Source: DASUPK01 sp963782345 | GTDB lineage: Bacteria; Actinomycetota; Thermoleophilia; Solirubrobacterales; 70-9 | Assembly (NCBI GenBank): GCA_963782345.1 | Contig: CAWAJF010000005.1 | Span: forward strand, 248,001 to 312,000 | Length of the DNA stretch: 64,000 nucleotides | Direction of reading: 5' to 3' | Shown: positions 16,153 to 25,100 of the stretch, piece by piece | Numbering within the stretch: position 1 is the stretch's first letter | Layout of the letters: each line of letters opens with the position of its first letter | Program-made: the position numbers and the translations under genes | Notes under the pieces: generated by a model | Databases searched by the model: none | What the model was told of the DNA's origin: nothing | Seen by the model: the letters and a program-made list of their open reading frames with translations, nothing else

Positions 16153-17072
16153 CAGACGAGGGCGCCCGAGAGCCGCTCGAGCGAGGGGACGTCCAGCGAG
16201 GGCTTGAAGATGAAGGGCAGAGTCTTGACGGGGGAGGCGACGGCCTGCTTCAGGCGCTGCAGCTGCTCGCGCTGGGACCGGGAGCGGCGAAACTCCGAGA
16301 GGGCGGCGCGCACCGCCGCCCCGGCCGGGCCCTCGGCGTCCTCCAGCGCCCGCTCGAGCTGGCTGCCGTCGCTCTTCGAGAAGCGCTCGGGGTAGAGCGC
16401 GTTCATGTAGACGCGGTCGACCGCCATGCCGATGTCGTTGGTGAGCTGGTCCTCGAGCGATGCCGACTCGTTGACCGGCATCTCCTCGGGCAGGGAGACG
16501 ATCGCCACCCCGGTGGAGTCGTGGTCGGTGATGAACCGGTCCAGCTCCTGGGCCTGGGAGTGGATCGGGCCCACGCGAGCGATGCCGGCGAAGGTCCGCG
16601 GCGTCTGCAAAAAGCCGATCCCGTGACCGGTCGCCGGTGCGTCGACGATCACAAGGTCGTAGTCCTTCGCCTTCTTCACCCTGCGGTCGGGTTGGGCGAG
16701 CTCCCAGATCTTCCCGATCGTGACCAGCTCCTTCAGCCCCGGGGTCGCCGCCGCCAGGTAATTGAAGATTCGCGAGCGAACGAGCATGTCCCGCATCGCC
16801 CGGACCTTGAGCTGGAGCAGCAGGTACTCGCGCAGGGAGTGGTCGGGGTCGATCGAGATCGCCCAGAGGTTCTCCGCCACCTCGACCTCGTGAAAGCCGA
16901 TCTCGGCGCGCCTGAAGACGCGCGACGCCGTCTCCTGGCCGCCGATCTCGCAGACGATCGTCCGCTTGCCCCGGGCAGCCGCCGCGAGGCCGAGCGCGAT
17001 GGAGATCGTCGACTTCCCGACGCCTCCCTTGCCGGTCACGAACACCAGTCGCTTGTCGAGTAACTCAGGCAC
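16152..17072 (-). CDS. Get3/ArsA-like ATPase, first of pair
   Basis: 306 residues with VFVTGKGGVGKSTISIALGL (Walker A with signature lysine), DYDLVIVDAPATGHGIGFLQ (switch region) and SLPEEMPVNES. Shorter than the partner, as in the mycobacterial Rv3679-type subunit. GTG start (MPELLDKRL). On the reverse strand, divergent from parA across a 64-bp gap, so the two promoters share that gap. Likely an ATP-dependent membrane-associated complex; substrate unknown. Confidence 0.88.
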   Translation of the reverse strand: MPELLDKRLVFVTGKGGVGKSTISIALGLAAAARGKRTIVCEIGGQETASRVFRRAEIGFHEVEVAENLWAISIDPDHSLREYLLLQLKVRAMRDMLVRSRIFNYLAAATPGLKELVTIGKIWELAQPDRRVKKAKDYDLVIVDAPATGHGIGFLQTPRTFAGIARVGPIHSQAQELDRFITDHDSTGVAIVSLPEEMPVNESASLEDQLTNDIGMAVDRVYMNALYPERFSKSDGSQLERALEDAEGPAGAAVRAALSEFRRSRSQREQLQRLKQAVASPVKTLPFIFKPSLDVPSLERLSGALV

Positions 17073-17136
17073 GCCGGGCGGATTCTTCCAACCACGGGAA
17101 GGAAAGCGGGCCTCGCCTTCGAAATAGCCCGCTTAG

Positions 17137-18078
17137 ATGCCTAGTTTCCGCCGAAACAAGAGTTCTCAAACCGTGGAAGAGGCCGGCCGCATGCGGGCCG
17201 AGGACCTCGTCGGGCCCGCGCCCGAGCGGAAGGACGCGGATCAGGACGATTCGGCCCCCAAGGGTCCCGCCAAGGAGTCCAAGGCCCCCGCAAAGCAGCC
17301 TCAATCTCCGAAGAACGACGGCCCGGCCAAGGTGATCGCCTTCGCCAACCAGAAGGGCGGCGTCGCCAAGACGACGACCGCGCTCAACCTCGCCGTCGCC
17401 TTCAAGGAGTCCGGACACCGCGTCCTCGCGGTCGACATGGACCCACAGGGGAACCTGACCATGAGCCAGGGCGTCGACCCGGACAAGGTCGAGAAGAGCA
17501 TGTTCGACGTGCTCGTCCACCGGATCCCGATCAGCGAGATCATCGTCCAGCGCGAGATCGACGTCGCGGTCGCCTCGATCGACCTCGCCGGCGCCGAGAT
17601 CGCGATGAGCACCCAGATCGGCCGCGAGCGGGCGCTTCAGAAGGGCCTCGACGAGGTCCGCGACGACTACGACTTCGTCTGCATCGACACGCCGCCGAGC
17701 CTCGGCCTGCTGACCGTGAACGCGCTCACCGCCGCCGACAAGGTGATCGTGCCGGTTCAGTGCGAGTACCTCTCGATGCGCGGCCTCGTGCAGCTTCAGA
17801 ACACGCTTCAGATGATCCGGGAGAACCTCAACCCCGGCGTCGAGATCGAGGGCATCCTGCCGACGATGCTCGACTCGCGGACCATCCACGCCAAGGAGGC
17901 GGTGGAGATCCTCGAGGAGAACTTCGGAGAGCTCGTCTTCAAGTCCCGGATCCGCAAGGCGATCAAGTTCGCCGAGGCGCCGGTCCGCGGGACGTCAGTG
18001 CTCAAGTACGACCCAGGCTCGAAGGCCGCGGGTGCCTACCGCGACCTCGCGAAGGAGGTTCTCACCCATGGCTCGTAA
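17137..18078 (+). CDS. ParA/Soj-family positioning ATPase
   Basis: Walker-type positioning ATPase: NQKGGVAKTTTALNLAVAF carries the deviant Walker A KGGVAKTT, then VDMDPQGNLT and CIDTPPSLGLLTVNAL; SEYLSMRG-like CEYLSMRGLVQL and a late RGTSVLKYDP are typical Soj motifs. Preceded by a charged, Ala/Lys/Pro-rich extension of about 60 residues. No ParB or parS was seen, and the gene overlaps ftsZ by 11 bp, so a role in cell-division or envelope positioning (orphan ParA/MinD-like) fits better than chromosome segregation; this is inference. Confidence 0.9.
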   Translation: MPSFRRNKSSQTVEEAGRMRAEDLVGPAPERKDADQDDSAPKGPAKESKAPAKQPQSPKNDGPAKVIAFANQKGGVAKTTTALNLAVAFKESGHRVLAVDMDPQGNLTMSQGVDPDKVEKSMFDVLVHRIPISEIIVQREIDVAVASIDLAGAEIAMSTQIGRERALQKGLDEVRDDYDFVCIDTPPSLGLLTVNALTAADKVIVPVQCEYLSMRGLVQLQNTLQMIRENLNPGVEIEGILPTMLDSRTIHAKEAVEILEENFGELVFKSRIRKAIKFAEAPVRGTSVLKYDPGSKAAGAYRDLAKEVLTHGS

Positions 18079-19669
18079 GAAGCGCGCCAGCATGCGCGAG
18101 GGCCCTCTCGCCGACCTGTTCCGCTCGACCGACGAGTCGGTCCCGCCCGAAGACGTGAAGGTCACCGCGACGGCCAACGGCGCGAGCCGCGCCGACGTCG
18201 CGGTGGAGGAGCCAGTTCAGGAGACCCCGACCCCCGAGCCCGTTCCTGAGCCCACTCCGGAGCCCGTCCCCGAGCCGACCCCCGACCCGGTTCCCGACCC
18301 GCTTCCCGGCCCCGAGCCGACCCCGCCCGAGCCGGTCGCCGAGACCGAGATCGAGGTCCATCACGAGGGCCTCCAGCGCCTGATGGGCGGACCCGGCATC
18401 GAGGTTCGCCCGGTGTTCGGCCGGGACGAGCCGGACACTTCCTCGCCCAGCCGCCAGCCGGTGGTCCCCCGTACGCACCAGGCCGTCCTGCGCGTGGTCG
18501 GCGTCGGTGGCGCCGGAGTCAACGCCGTCAACCGAATGGTCGAGGCCGAGCTGCCCGGCGTGGAGTTCCTCGCGATCAACACGGACCTTCAGTCACTGCA
18601 GAGCTCGAACGCGGACGTGACGCTCCACATCGGAGCGGAGCTCACCCGGGGGCTCGGTTCCGGCTCCGACCCCAGGGTGGGATACCGCGCCGCCTACGAG
18701 GAGCAGGACAAGATCAAGGAGCTGCTCAAGGGCTCGGACATGGTCTTCCTCGCCTCCGGCTCCGGCGGAGGCACCGGGACCGGCGCCGCGCCCGTCGTCG
18801 CCAAGCTCGCCCGCGACATCGGCGCGCTCACGGTGGCGGCGGTCACCAAGCCCTTCGCCTTCGAGGGCGCCCGCCGGGCGGCCCAGGCCGAGGAGGGCAT
18901 CGCCGCCCTCGGCAAGGAGGTAGACACGATGATCGTCGTGCCGAACGAGCGCCTGCTGACGATCCTCGAGCGACGGACCTCGATCGTGGACGCCTTCAAG
19001 GTCGCCGACGACGTCCTGCGCCAGGCCGTGCAGGGCATCTCCGACCTGGTGATGCTGCCGGGCCTGATCAACCTCGACTTCGCGGACGTCCGTACGACCA
19101 TGATCGAGGCGGGGGACGCGATCCTCGGCATCGGGATGGGCTACGGGGAGCACCGCGCGACGATCGCCGCCGAGAAGGCGGTCTCCTCGCCGCTGCTCGA
19201 GACCTCCGTCGAGGGAGCTCACTCGATGCTCCTCTCGATCACCGGTGGCCCCGACCTGTCCCTGATCGAGGCCAGCGAGGCCGCGGAGGTGGTCAGGGCC
19301 GCCGCGCATCCGGAGGCGGAGATCATCTTCGGCGCGAGCGTGGACGACGACATGTCCGAAGAGGTCTGGATCACCGTGATCGCCACACGCTTCGACAGCG
19401 CCTTCTCCAACCGTCACCGGCGCGACCGGCGGGCCGATTCGCGCGAGCCGCGTACGCCCGACAGGGACGCCGCGCTGCGACCGGAGCGCTACGCCGATCC
19501 CGTCGGCGACTGGCGCGAGCGCGAGCCCGGTGCGAGACGTACCGGCAGCGCCGATGAGCTCTATGGCGACGGCGTCTGGGGCCGCGGAGGCCTTGACCGT
19601 CGTCCCACGGAGCCCCGGGACATCGAGGGCAGGGTCCTCGACGTGCCGGAGTTCAAGCCCGGCGACTGA
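18068..19669 (+). CDS. ftsZ: FtsZ-family tubulin-like GTPase with N-terminal extension
   Basis: Bacterial tubulin that builds the division ring. The core starts near residue 140: VVGVGGAGVNAVNRMVE, AINTDLQ, the tubulin signature GGGTGTGAAP (about 234) and the catalytic T7 loop NLDFADV (about 334). The end LDVPEFKPGD resembles the C-terminal peptide that binds FtsA/ZipA/SepF. Odd: about 139 residues precede the core, including a Pro/Glu repeat (PEPVPEPTPEPVPEPT and more, about 55-95); normal FtsZ has only 10-20. ATG 18068 overlaps parA. Not in a dcw cluster here, so it may be a second FtsZ. Confidence 0.88.
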   Translation: MARKKRASMREGPLADLFRSTDESVPPEDVKVTATANGASRADVAVEEPVQETPTPEPVPEPTPEPVPEPTPDPVPDPLPGPEPTPPEPVAETEIEVHHEGLQRLMGGPGIEVRPVFGRDEPDTSSPSRQPVVPRTHQAVLRVVGVGGAGVNAVNRMVEAELPGVEFLAINTDLQSLQSSNADVTLHIGAELTRGLGSGSDPRVGYRAAYEEQDKIKELLKGSDMVFLASGSGGGTGTGAAPVVAKLARDIGALTVAAVTKPFAFEGARRAAQAEEGIAALGKEVDTMIVVPNERLLTILERRTSIVDAFKVADDVLRQAVQGISDLVMLPGLINLDFADVRTTMIEAGDAILGIGMGYGEHRATIAAEKAVSSPLLETSVEGAHSMLLSITGGPDLSLIEASEAAEVVRAAAHPEAEIIFGASVDDDMSEEVWITVIATRFDSAFSNRHRRDRRADSREPRTPDRDAALRPERYADPVGDWREREPGARRTGSADELYGDGVWGRGGLDRRPTEPRDIEGRVLDVPEFKPGD

Positions 19670-19833
19670 CCGCCCTCGGTCTGCCCGCTTTTCGGACCAG
19701 ATCCACGGTCAGGTCTTCACTCCGAATCCGAACGCGATCACCGAGATCCCGGTCAACCTCCCGGTGCGCCAGGACATCGCCCCCGACCCCACAACTGCCT
19801 TCAGGACCAGAAGGGCTGATCCGGCGCTCAGCC

Positions 19834-19839
19834 TACGCT
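19834..19839 (+). promoter_or_regulatory. -10 box, leaderless promoter of the gamma-glutamyltransferase gene
   Basis: TACGCT 7 nt before ATG 19847, with no ribosome site. The same box and spacing precede the gene at 54863. Confidence 0.4.
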
Positions 19840-19846
19840 GCCGTGC

Positions 19847-21418
19847 ATGAGCGAGAGAAGGGGAGTGGTCGCCGCCGGGCACCCACTGACGGCTGAGGCC
19901 GGCGCGCAGGTGCTGCGCGAGGGCGGAAACGCGGTCGATGCCGCCGTCTGCGCGGTTCTCACGTCGTTCGTCTGCGAGAGCTACCTGACCGGATTCGGCG
20001 CCGGGGGGTTCATGATGATCCACGCGGGCGGCGAGACGACCCTGACGGACTTCTTCGTCGCCGCCGGCGGGGCGGACGGGGCCAGGCGGACCGCCGAGCT
20101 GGTGCCGATCCCCGTCTACTTCGACGAGACCCCGCAGATCTTCAATTGCGGAGCGGCATCGTGCGGGGTGCCCGGCAACCCCGCCGGGATCGAGAACGTC
20201 TGGAGGCGCTGGGGGTCGCTGCCGATGGACCGCCTCGCGGAGCCGGGTGTCGAGCTCGGCAGGACGGGGGTGCGGCTGACCGCCGGAGCCGAGTACTTCC
20301 ACGAGATCCTGCACCCGATTCTGGTCGCGACACGGGAGTCCGCGGCCCTCTACACGCCGGACGGCAGACAGCTGGTCGAGGGGGACACATTCCACTACCC
20401 GGAGATGGCCGACGCGCTCGAGCGCTTCGCGGCCGACGGCGCCGACCCGTTCTATCGCGGGGAGGTGGCGCGCCAGGTCTGCGACTGGGTCCGGGACCGT
20501 GGGGGAACCCTTGGGATGGACGACATGGCGGCCTACGAGCCGATCCAGCGCCGTCCGGTCAGCGCCGCGTTCCGCGGCCATGAGCTGCTCACCAACCCGC
20601 CGCCCTCCTCCGGGGGGATCCTGATCGGCTATTCGCTCGGCCTGCTCGAGCGGCTGGGGCCGAACAGCGGGGTGGAGCAGATCGTCGCCGCGATGGAGGC
20701 CGCCAACGCAAGGCGCTCGGACGACTTCCACAAGGGCCTGCATGACCAGGAGTACGTGCGGCAGTTCCTCGCCGCCGACCTGGACGCGGTCGCCGCGCGG
20801 ATCCAGTCGGGTGAGTGGGCGGGTGGCGTCGGCGGGGCCGGCGGGCCGGATGATCGGCCGGACCGCATCGGCTCGACGACCCACATCGCGGTCCTCGATG
20901 CGGACGGCAACTGCGCCTCCGTGACCTGCTCCAACGGGACCGGCTCGGGTGTGATCGTCCCCGGCACGGGAGTGCACCTCAACAACATGCTGGGCGAGGA
21001 GGACCTGAACCCGCAGGGCTTCCACCGGATTCCGCCGGGTCAGCGGGTGAGCTCGATGATGTCCCCGACCCTCGCCCTGCGCGATGGGGAGGTCGTGCTG
21101 GGGCTGGGCAGCGCGGGCTCCAACCGGATCCGCTCCGCGATCCTGCAGACGACCGTCAGGGTGCTCGAGCAGGCGATGGACGCCGAGGAGGCGGTGGTGG
21201 CGGGCCGCCTGCACTTCGAGGCCGGCACGGTGCAGGCTGAGCCGGGGGTCGCCGAGAGCGGTCTCAGCGACCTCGAGCGCCGCGGCGTGCCGGTGGTCCG
21301 CTGGAAGCGGAAGAACCTCTACTTCGGCGGCGTCCAGGCGGTGCTGCGCGACACCGCGACCGGTGAGCTCAGCGGCGGCGGCGATCCCCGTCGCGGCGGA
21401 GCCGTCGCGTTCGCCTAG
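19847..21418 (+). CDS. Gamma-glutamyltransferase family protein
   Basis: Ntn-type amidohydrolase that cleaves itself at a threonine and transfers or hydrolyses gamma-glutamyl groups (glutathione and similar). HPLTAEAGAQVLREGGNAVDAAVC is the typical N-terminus; GSTTHIAVLDADGNCASVT contains the expected nucleophile Thr344, followed by the NNMLGEEDLNP and SSMMSPTLAL small-subunit motifs. 523 residues. No signal peptide is visible, so it may be cytoplasmic, unlike classical periplasmic GGT. Convergent with the LON-domain gene, 9 bp apart. Confidence 0.88.
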   Translation: MSERRGVVAAGHPLTAEAGAQVLREGGNAVDAAVCAVLTSFVCESYLTGFGAGGFMMIHAGGETTLTDFFVAAGGADGARRTAELVPIPVYFDETPQIFNCGAASCGVPGNPAGIENVWRRWGSLPMDRLAEPGVELGRTGVRLTAGAEYFHEILHPILVATRESAALYTPDGRQLVEGDTFHYPEMADALERFAADGADPFYRGEVARQVCDWVRDRGGTLGMDDMAAYEPIQRRPVSAAFRGHELLTNPPPSSGGILIGYSLGLLERLGPNSGVEQIVAAMEAANARRSDDFHKGLHDQEYVRQFLAADLDAVAARIQSGEWAGGVGGAGGPDDRPDRIGSTTHIAVLDADGNCASVTCSNGTGSGVIVPGTGVHLNNMLGEEDLNPQGFHRIPPGQRVSSMMSPTLALRDGEVVLGLGSAGSNRIRSAILQTTVRVLEQAMDAEEAVVAGRLHFEAGTVQAEPGVAESGLSDLERRGVPVVRWKRKNLYFGGVQAVLRDTATGELSGGGDPRRGGAVAFA

Positions 21419-21427
21419 CGCACCCCG

Positions 21428-22060
21428 CTATTCGGGCAAGCCGGGAAGATGAACTTTCCCATTGCTGCTGGCGCGCTCCGCGGTCTCCTCGGCGCGCTCC
21501 AGGGCCTTCCCGACGGCCCCGAGGGCGTTGGCGAGCAGCGCCATCCGGTCATCCTCGTCGCGCATCTCGAGGAGCTGCTGCTTGGTCTCGGGAGGGAGCT
21601 CGATGCGGGCCGCGATCGCGTAGGCGCTCGCGCCCTCGAGCTCCTCGGGCTCCGGCCGCGTTCCCGTGGCCCGCTCGGCGAGCTCCGCGAACGCCTCGCG
21701 TGCCGCGGTCGCCGAGTCCTCGTCGATCGGCGGCACGTCCTCGTCCGGAATCAGCTCGACCTCCCCGGCCGGGTACTCAGGCGACTCGAAGCGGTCGAGC
21801 ACCTTGAAGGGGGCCTCGCCCCGGACCACGATGTTCATGCGCCCGTCCTCGAAGCGCTCGGTGACGTCGTCGATGCGCGCGGTGCATCCGATCGAGCGGG
21901 CGCCGTCGTCGTCGCGCAGGACGACCCCGAACGGCTCCCCCTGCTCCAGCGAGGTCCCGACCATCCGCTTGTAGCGGTCCTCGAAGATGTGCAGCGGGAC
22001 CTGCTCGCCGGGGAGAAGCACGAGCGGCAGCTCGAAGATCGGAAGCTCGAGACCCTCCAT
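21428..22060 (-). CDS. LON substrate-binding domain protein
   Basis: 210 residues forming a stand-alone LON N-terminal (PUA-like) domain: LPIFELPLVLLPGEQVPLHIFEDRYKRM is the classic opening, and CTARIDDVTERFEDGRMNIVVRG the middle. Lacks the AAA+ and protease parts of Lon. Such free domains are common in actinobacteria and proteobacteria; their role is not settled. A -10 box (TAGAAT) lies 8 nt before the ATG with no ribosome site, so the message is probably leaderless. Confidence 0.85.
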   Translation of the reverse strand: MEGLELPIFELPLVLLPGEQVPLHIFEDRYKRMVGTSLEQGEPFGVVLRDDDGARSIGCTARIDDVTERFEDGRMNIVVRGEAPFKVLDRFESPEYPAGEVELIPDEDVPPIDEDSATAAREAFAELAERATGTRPEPEELEGASAYAIAARIELPPETKQQLLEMRDEDDRMALLANALGAVGKALERAEETAERASSNGKVHLPGLPE

Positions 22061-22068
22061 CGCCGCCG

Positions 22069-22074
22069 ATTCTA
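22069..22074 (-). promoter_or_regulatory. -10 box, leaderless promoter of the LON-domain gene
   Basis: TAGAAT on the reverse strand, 8 nt before ATG 22060. Confidence 0.45.
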
Positions 22075-22126
22075 GGATGTTGTGCGAGGGTGCTCCGAGC
22101 GTGAGCGAGGAGCAACCCGTTTAATC

Positions 22127-23248
22127 ATGGGCATCGACTTCGAGGCTGAGGGGCTGCTCGACGGCCTCGAGGGAGACGCCCGGGAGGCACGCCTGGCGCT
22201 CCTCAAGGATCTGTCGGAATCGGGCGTCCCGCTGGATGAGCTGACGAGGGCGGTGGAGGAGAACAGGCTGGTGCTGCTGCCGGTCGAGCGGATCTTCGAC
22301 TCCGGGAGCGAGCGCTACAGCGCCGCCGAGATCGCGGAGGGCTCGGGGCTCGAGCTGGATTTCCTCACCCGGCTACTGCAGGCGCTCGGGGCTCCGATTC
22401 CGGACGAGGAGGAGCGCCCGTACTCCGAGCGGGACCTCGAGGCCGCCAGGCGCGCCAAGCTCTTCATGGGCGCCGGACTGCCAAAGGAGTCCGTGCTGGA
22501 GACCTCGAGGATCATCGGCATCTCGATGGCCACGCTCGCCGACGCGAACCGGGACATGGTGGGGGAGGTCTTCACCGAGCCCGGGATCGACGAGCGGGAG
22601 CTCGCGATGCGCTACGCGGTGGCCGCCCAGACGATGCCGCCACTGCTGGGCGAGACCCTGCTGCACGCCTACCGGATGCACCTGCGGGAGGCGATTCGAC
22701 AGGCCGTGGTCACGGAGGCCGAGCTGGCGCAGGGCAGGCTCTATGGCGAGGACGACGTGACGATCGCCTTCGCCGACCTGGTCGGGTTCACGCGCCTCGG
22801 CGAATCGATGGAGATCGAGCAGATCGGCGAGATGACGGGGAGGCTGTTCGAGCTCGCCTCCGAGGCGGCGCGCCCGCCCGTCCGGCTGGTGAAGATGATC
22901 GGGGACGCGGCGATGTTCGCCTCGCGCGACCCGATCCCGCTGATGGACGCCGTCGTCGGGCTGGTCGAGGCGGCGGGCGATGAGGAAATCCCGCCTCTCA
23001 AGGCCGGCGCCGCGACCGGTCCCGCCCTCAGTCGTGGAGGCGACTGGTACGGGCGCCCGGTCAACCTGGCGGCCAGGATCACCAGCTTTGCGCGTCCGGA
23101 CAGCGTTCTCGTCGATCAGGCGGTGCGGGACTCGATCGAGTCGGCCGGCGGCGAGCGGTTCAGCTTCTCCTTCGCCGGCCGGCGTCGGTTCAAGGGCCTC
23201 ACCGAGGAGGTCGCGATCCACCGGTTGCGGCCCGTGAAGAGCGACTGA
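22127..23248 (+). CDS. Class III adenylate cyclase with N-terminal regulatory domain
   Basis: Makes cAMP. The catalytic domain (about residues 205-365) has DDVTIAFADLVGFTRLGE (first metal Asp), RLVKMIGDAAMFAS (substrate Lys and second metal Asp) and GRPVNLAARI (transition-state Asn). The N-terminal half (GLLDGLEGDAREARLALLKD and following) resembles the autoinhibitory, pH-responsive domain of mycobacterial Rv1264. No membrane segment, so cytosolic. ATG 22127 (MGIDFEAEG); a longer upstream frame has no support. A second nucleotide messenger source besides the GGDEF gene at 44781. Confidence 0.88.
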   Translation: MGIDFEAEGLLDGLEGDAREARLALLKDLSESGVPLDELTRAVEENRLVLLPVERIFDSGSERYSAAEIAEGSGLELDFLTRLLQALGAPIPDEEERPYSERDLEAARRAKLFMGAGLPKESVLETSRIIGISMATLADANRDMVGEVFTEPGIDERELAMRYAVAAQTMPPLLGETLLHAYRMHLREAIRQAVVTEAELAQGRLYGEDDVTIAFADLVGFTRLGESMEIEQIGEMTGRLFELASEAARPPVRLVKMIGDAAMFASRDPIPLMDAVVGLVEAAGDEEIPPLKAGAATGPALSRGGDWYGRPVNLAARITSFARPDSVLVDQAVRDSIESAGGERFSFSFAGRRRFKGLTEEVAIHRLRPVKSD

Positions 23249-23280
23249 CGTTAATGCCGAGGTAATGACTCGGCGTAACG
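23249..23280 (+). terminator. Stem-loop between cyclase and dipZ-like gene
   Basis: CGTTA/TAACG and GCCGAG/CTCGGC form an 11-bp stem interrupted by a small internal loop, with a GTAATGA loop, immediately after the cyclase stop. There is no T-run, so it could be a weak terminator or a protein-binding site. Confidence 0.45.
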
Positions 23281-23308
23281 CTGTGCGGATGTCCGAGTCT
23301 GGAGCTCG

Positions 23309-25033
23309 ATGGCCCTGCTGATGCTCTTCGCCCTGGTGGCCGGGGCGGGTACCGCCCTGTCCCCATGTGTGCTGCCGATCCTGCCCGCCATCCTCGCTGC
23401 GGGGGTCACCGGAGACCGGCGCAGGCCGCTCGGGGTGGTCACCGGGCTGGCGCTCTCCTTCACGTTCGCCACGGTCGCCCTCGTCTACGTGATCAACGCG
23501 CTCGGGCTCCCGAACGGCTTCGCGCGTGACCTGGCGATCTTCGTGCTCTTCGCCTTCGGGATCTCGCTGCTGATCCCGCCGATCGGAGACCGGGTCGAGG
23601 CGTTTGCGAGCCGCCTGGCGCCCGGGCCAGCCCGGTTCCGGGGCGACGGCTTCGGCTCCGGGCTCGTGGTCGGCGCGAGCCTCGGGCTGGTCTACGCGCC
23701 GTGCGCCGGACCGATCCTCGCGGGAGTGATCGTCGTCTCCGCGGCGCAGGACTTCACCGCGGGGCGCCTCGCCGTCGCCCTCTCCTATGCGGTCGGCTCG
23801 GCGATCGTGCTCTATCTCCTGTTGCTCGGCGGCAGGCGCTTCACGCAGCGCCTCAACCCGGTCCGCGGACGCGTGCAGATGGCGATGGGCGCCGTGATGG
23901 TCCTGGTCGCCATTGCGATGAGCGCCAACCTGGACATCCGCTTCCAGACCGCGATCGCGAGCGGACTGCCCAGGTTCCTGGTCAACCCGACGGGGAGCAT
24001 CGAGAAGAGCACGGCGATCTCGACCGATCTCGCCTCGGTCAGCCAACACGGAACGCCCGTCGTGCCGGCGAGCGAGCTCAACCAGCCGGTCAGCCTGCAG
24101 ACCTATGGGCAGGCGCCGGACTTCACCGGGACGCAGGATTGGTTCAACACGCCGGGCGGCGAGTCGCTGTCGATGAGCGACCTGCGCGGCAAGGTGGTGC
24201 TGGTCGACTTCTGGACCTACACGTGCATCAACTGCATCCGCACGCTGCCCTACCTCGAGGCCTGGCAGCAGCGCTACGGCAACCAGGGCTTCACGGTGGT
24301 GGGCGTCCACTCTCCCGAGTTCCCATTCGAGAAGGACGCGGGGAACGTCCAGGCGGCGATTCGCCAGAACCATCTCACCTACCCCGTCGCCCAGGACAAC
24401 GACCTGGCGACCTGGGACGCGTGGGGCAACCAGTACTGGCCCGCTGACTATCTGGTGGACGCGCAGGGCAACGTCCGCGACGCGCACTTCGGCGAGGGCG
24501 ACTACGCCGGGACCGAGCGCGCGATCCGCACCCTGCTCCGGGAGGCGGGCCACGGCAACCTGGGGACGGGCGCCCGCGCCGCGGCGCAGGCGCCCTCGGC
24601 CGGCGCGACGACGCCCGAGACCTACCTGGGCGCCGCCCGAGCGCAGGGTTGGGTCACCCCGGTGCACCCAGGCGACCAGGACTTCGGAGCGGCGGCCGGG
24701 CCGCTCTCCGTCAACCAGTTCGCCTACGCGGGGCACTGGGGGATCACTGACGAGGACGCCACCTCCGGCGCCGGCGCCGAGATCGACATGGAGTTCAACG
24801 CGCGCCGCGTCTTCCTCGTCCTCGGCTCACCTGACCGGGCCCGCCACGTTCAGGTGCTACTCGACGGCAAGCCGATCCCCGCGAAGCTCGCGGGCGCCGA
24901 CGTGCGAGGCGGCCGGGCCACGATCCACGCCCAGCGGCTCTACCGCCTGGTCGACCTGCCGGCCGTGTCGCAGCACCGTCTGTCGCTGATCTTCGATCCG
25001 GGGGTGAAGGGGTACGCGTTTACGTTCGGGTAG
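23309..25033 (+). CDS. DipZ-like CcdA-thioredoxin fusion protein
   Basis: Transmembrane thiol-disulfide carrier fused to an extracytoplasmic thioredoxin. Residues about 1-230 are CcdA-like, with GAGTALSPCVLPILPAIL and YAPCAGPILAG carrying the paired electron-relay cysteines. Then a TlpA/AhpC-like domain has active site WTYTCINCIRTLPYL (CINC), and the C-terminal about 150 residues form a beta-rich domain typical of DipZ (as in M. tuberculosis Rv2874). Moves reducing power to envelope proteins, e.g. for cytochrome c maturation. GGAG precedes ATG 23309 by 5 nt. Confidence 0.9.
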   Translation: MALLMLFALVAGAGTALSPCVLPILPAILAAGVTGDRRRPLGVVTGLALSFTFATVALVYVINALGLPNGFARDLAIFVLFAFGISLLIPPIGDRVEAFASRLAPGPARFRGDGFGSGLVVGASLGLVYAPCAGPILAGVIVVSAAQDFTAGRLAVALSYAVGSAIVLYLLLLGGRRFTQRLNPVRGRVQMAMGAVMVLVAIAMSANLDIRFQTAIASGLPRFLVNPTGSIEKSTAISTDLASVSQHGTPVVPASELNQPVSLQTYGQAPDFTGTQDWFNTPGGESLSMSDLRGKVVLVDFWTYTCINCIRTLPYLEAWQQRYGNQGFTVVGVHSPEFPFEKDAGNVQAAIRQNHLTYPVAQDNDLATWDAWGNQYWPADYLVDAQGNVRDAHFGEGDYAGTERAIRTLLREAGHGNLGTGARAAAQAPSAGATTPETYLGAARAQGWVTPVHPGDQDFGAAAGPLSVNQFAYAGHWGITDEDATSGAGAEIDMEFNARRVFLVLGSPDRARHVQVLLDGKPIPAKLAGADVRGGRATIHAQRLYRLVDLPAVSQHRLSLIFDPGVKGYAFTFG

Positions 25034-25100
25034 GGGGTGCCGGGGCGAAAACCGGCGATGAAGGGGCGAGATTCGGGGCGTTGGCGACTTATGCACCTCT

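Noticed and set aside
15007..17072. Arsenite export ATPases
   Set aside because: ArsA-like sequence is clear, but no ArsB, ArsC, ArsD or ArsR lies nearby, and paired genes resemble mycobacterial Get3-like proteins better.
19670..19846. A short reverse-strand peptide (MSWRTGRLTGISVIAFGFG) resembling a protein end
   Set aside because: Only about 22 residues with no ribosome site; probably chance.
22373..24736. A 787-residue reverse-strand open frame over the cyclase and dipZ-like genes
   Set aside because: Arg/His/Glu/Gly-rich composition typical of antisense frames in GC-rich DNA; the forward strand carries well-conserved genes across the same bases.
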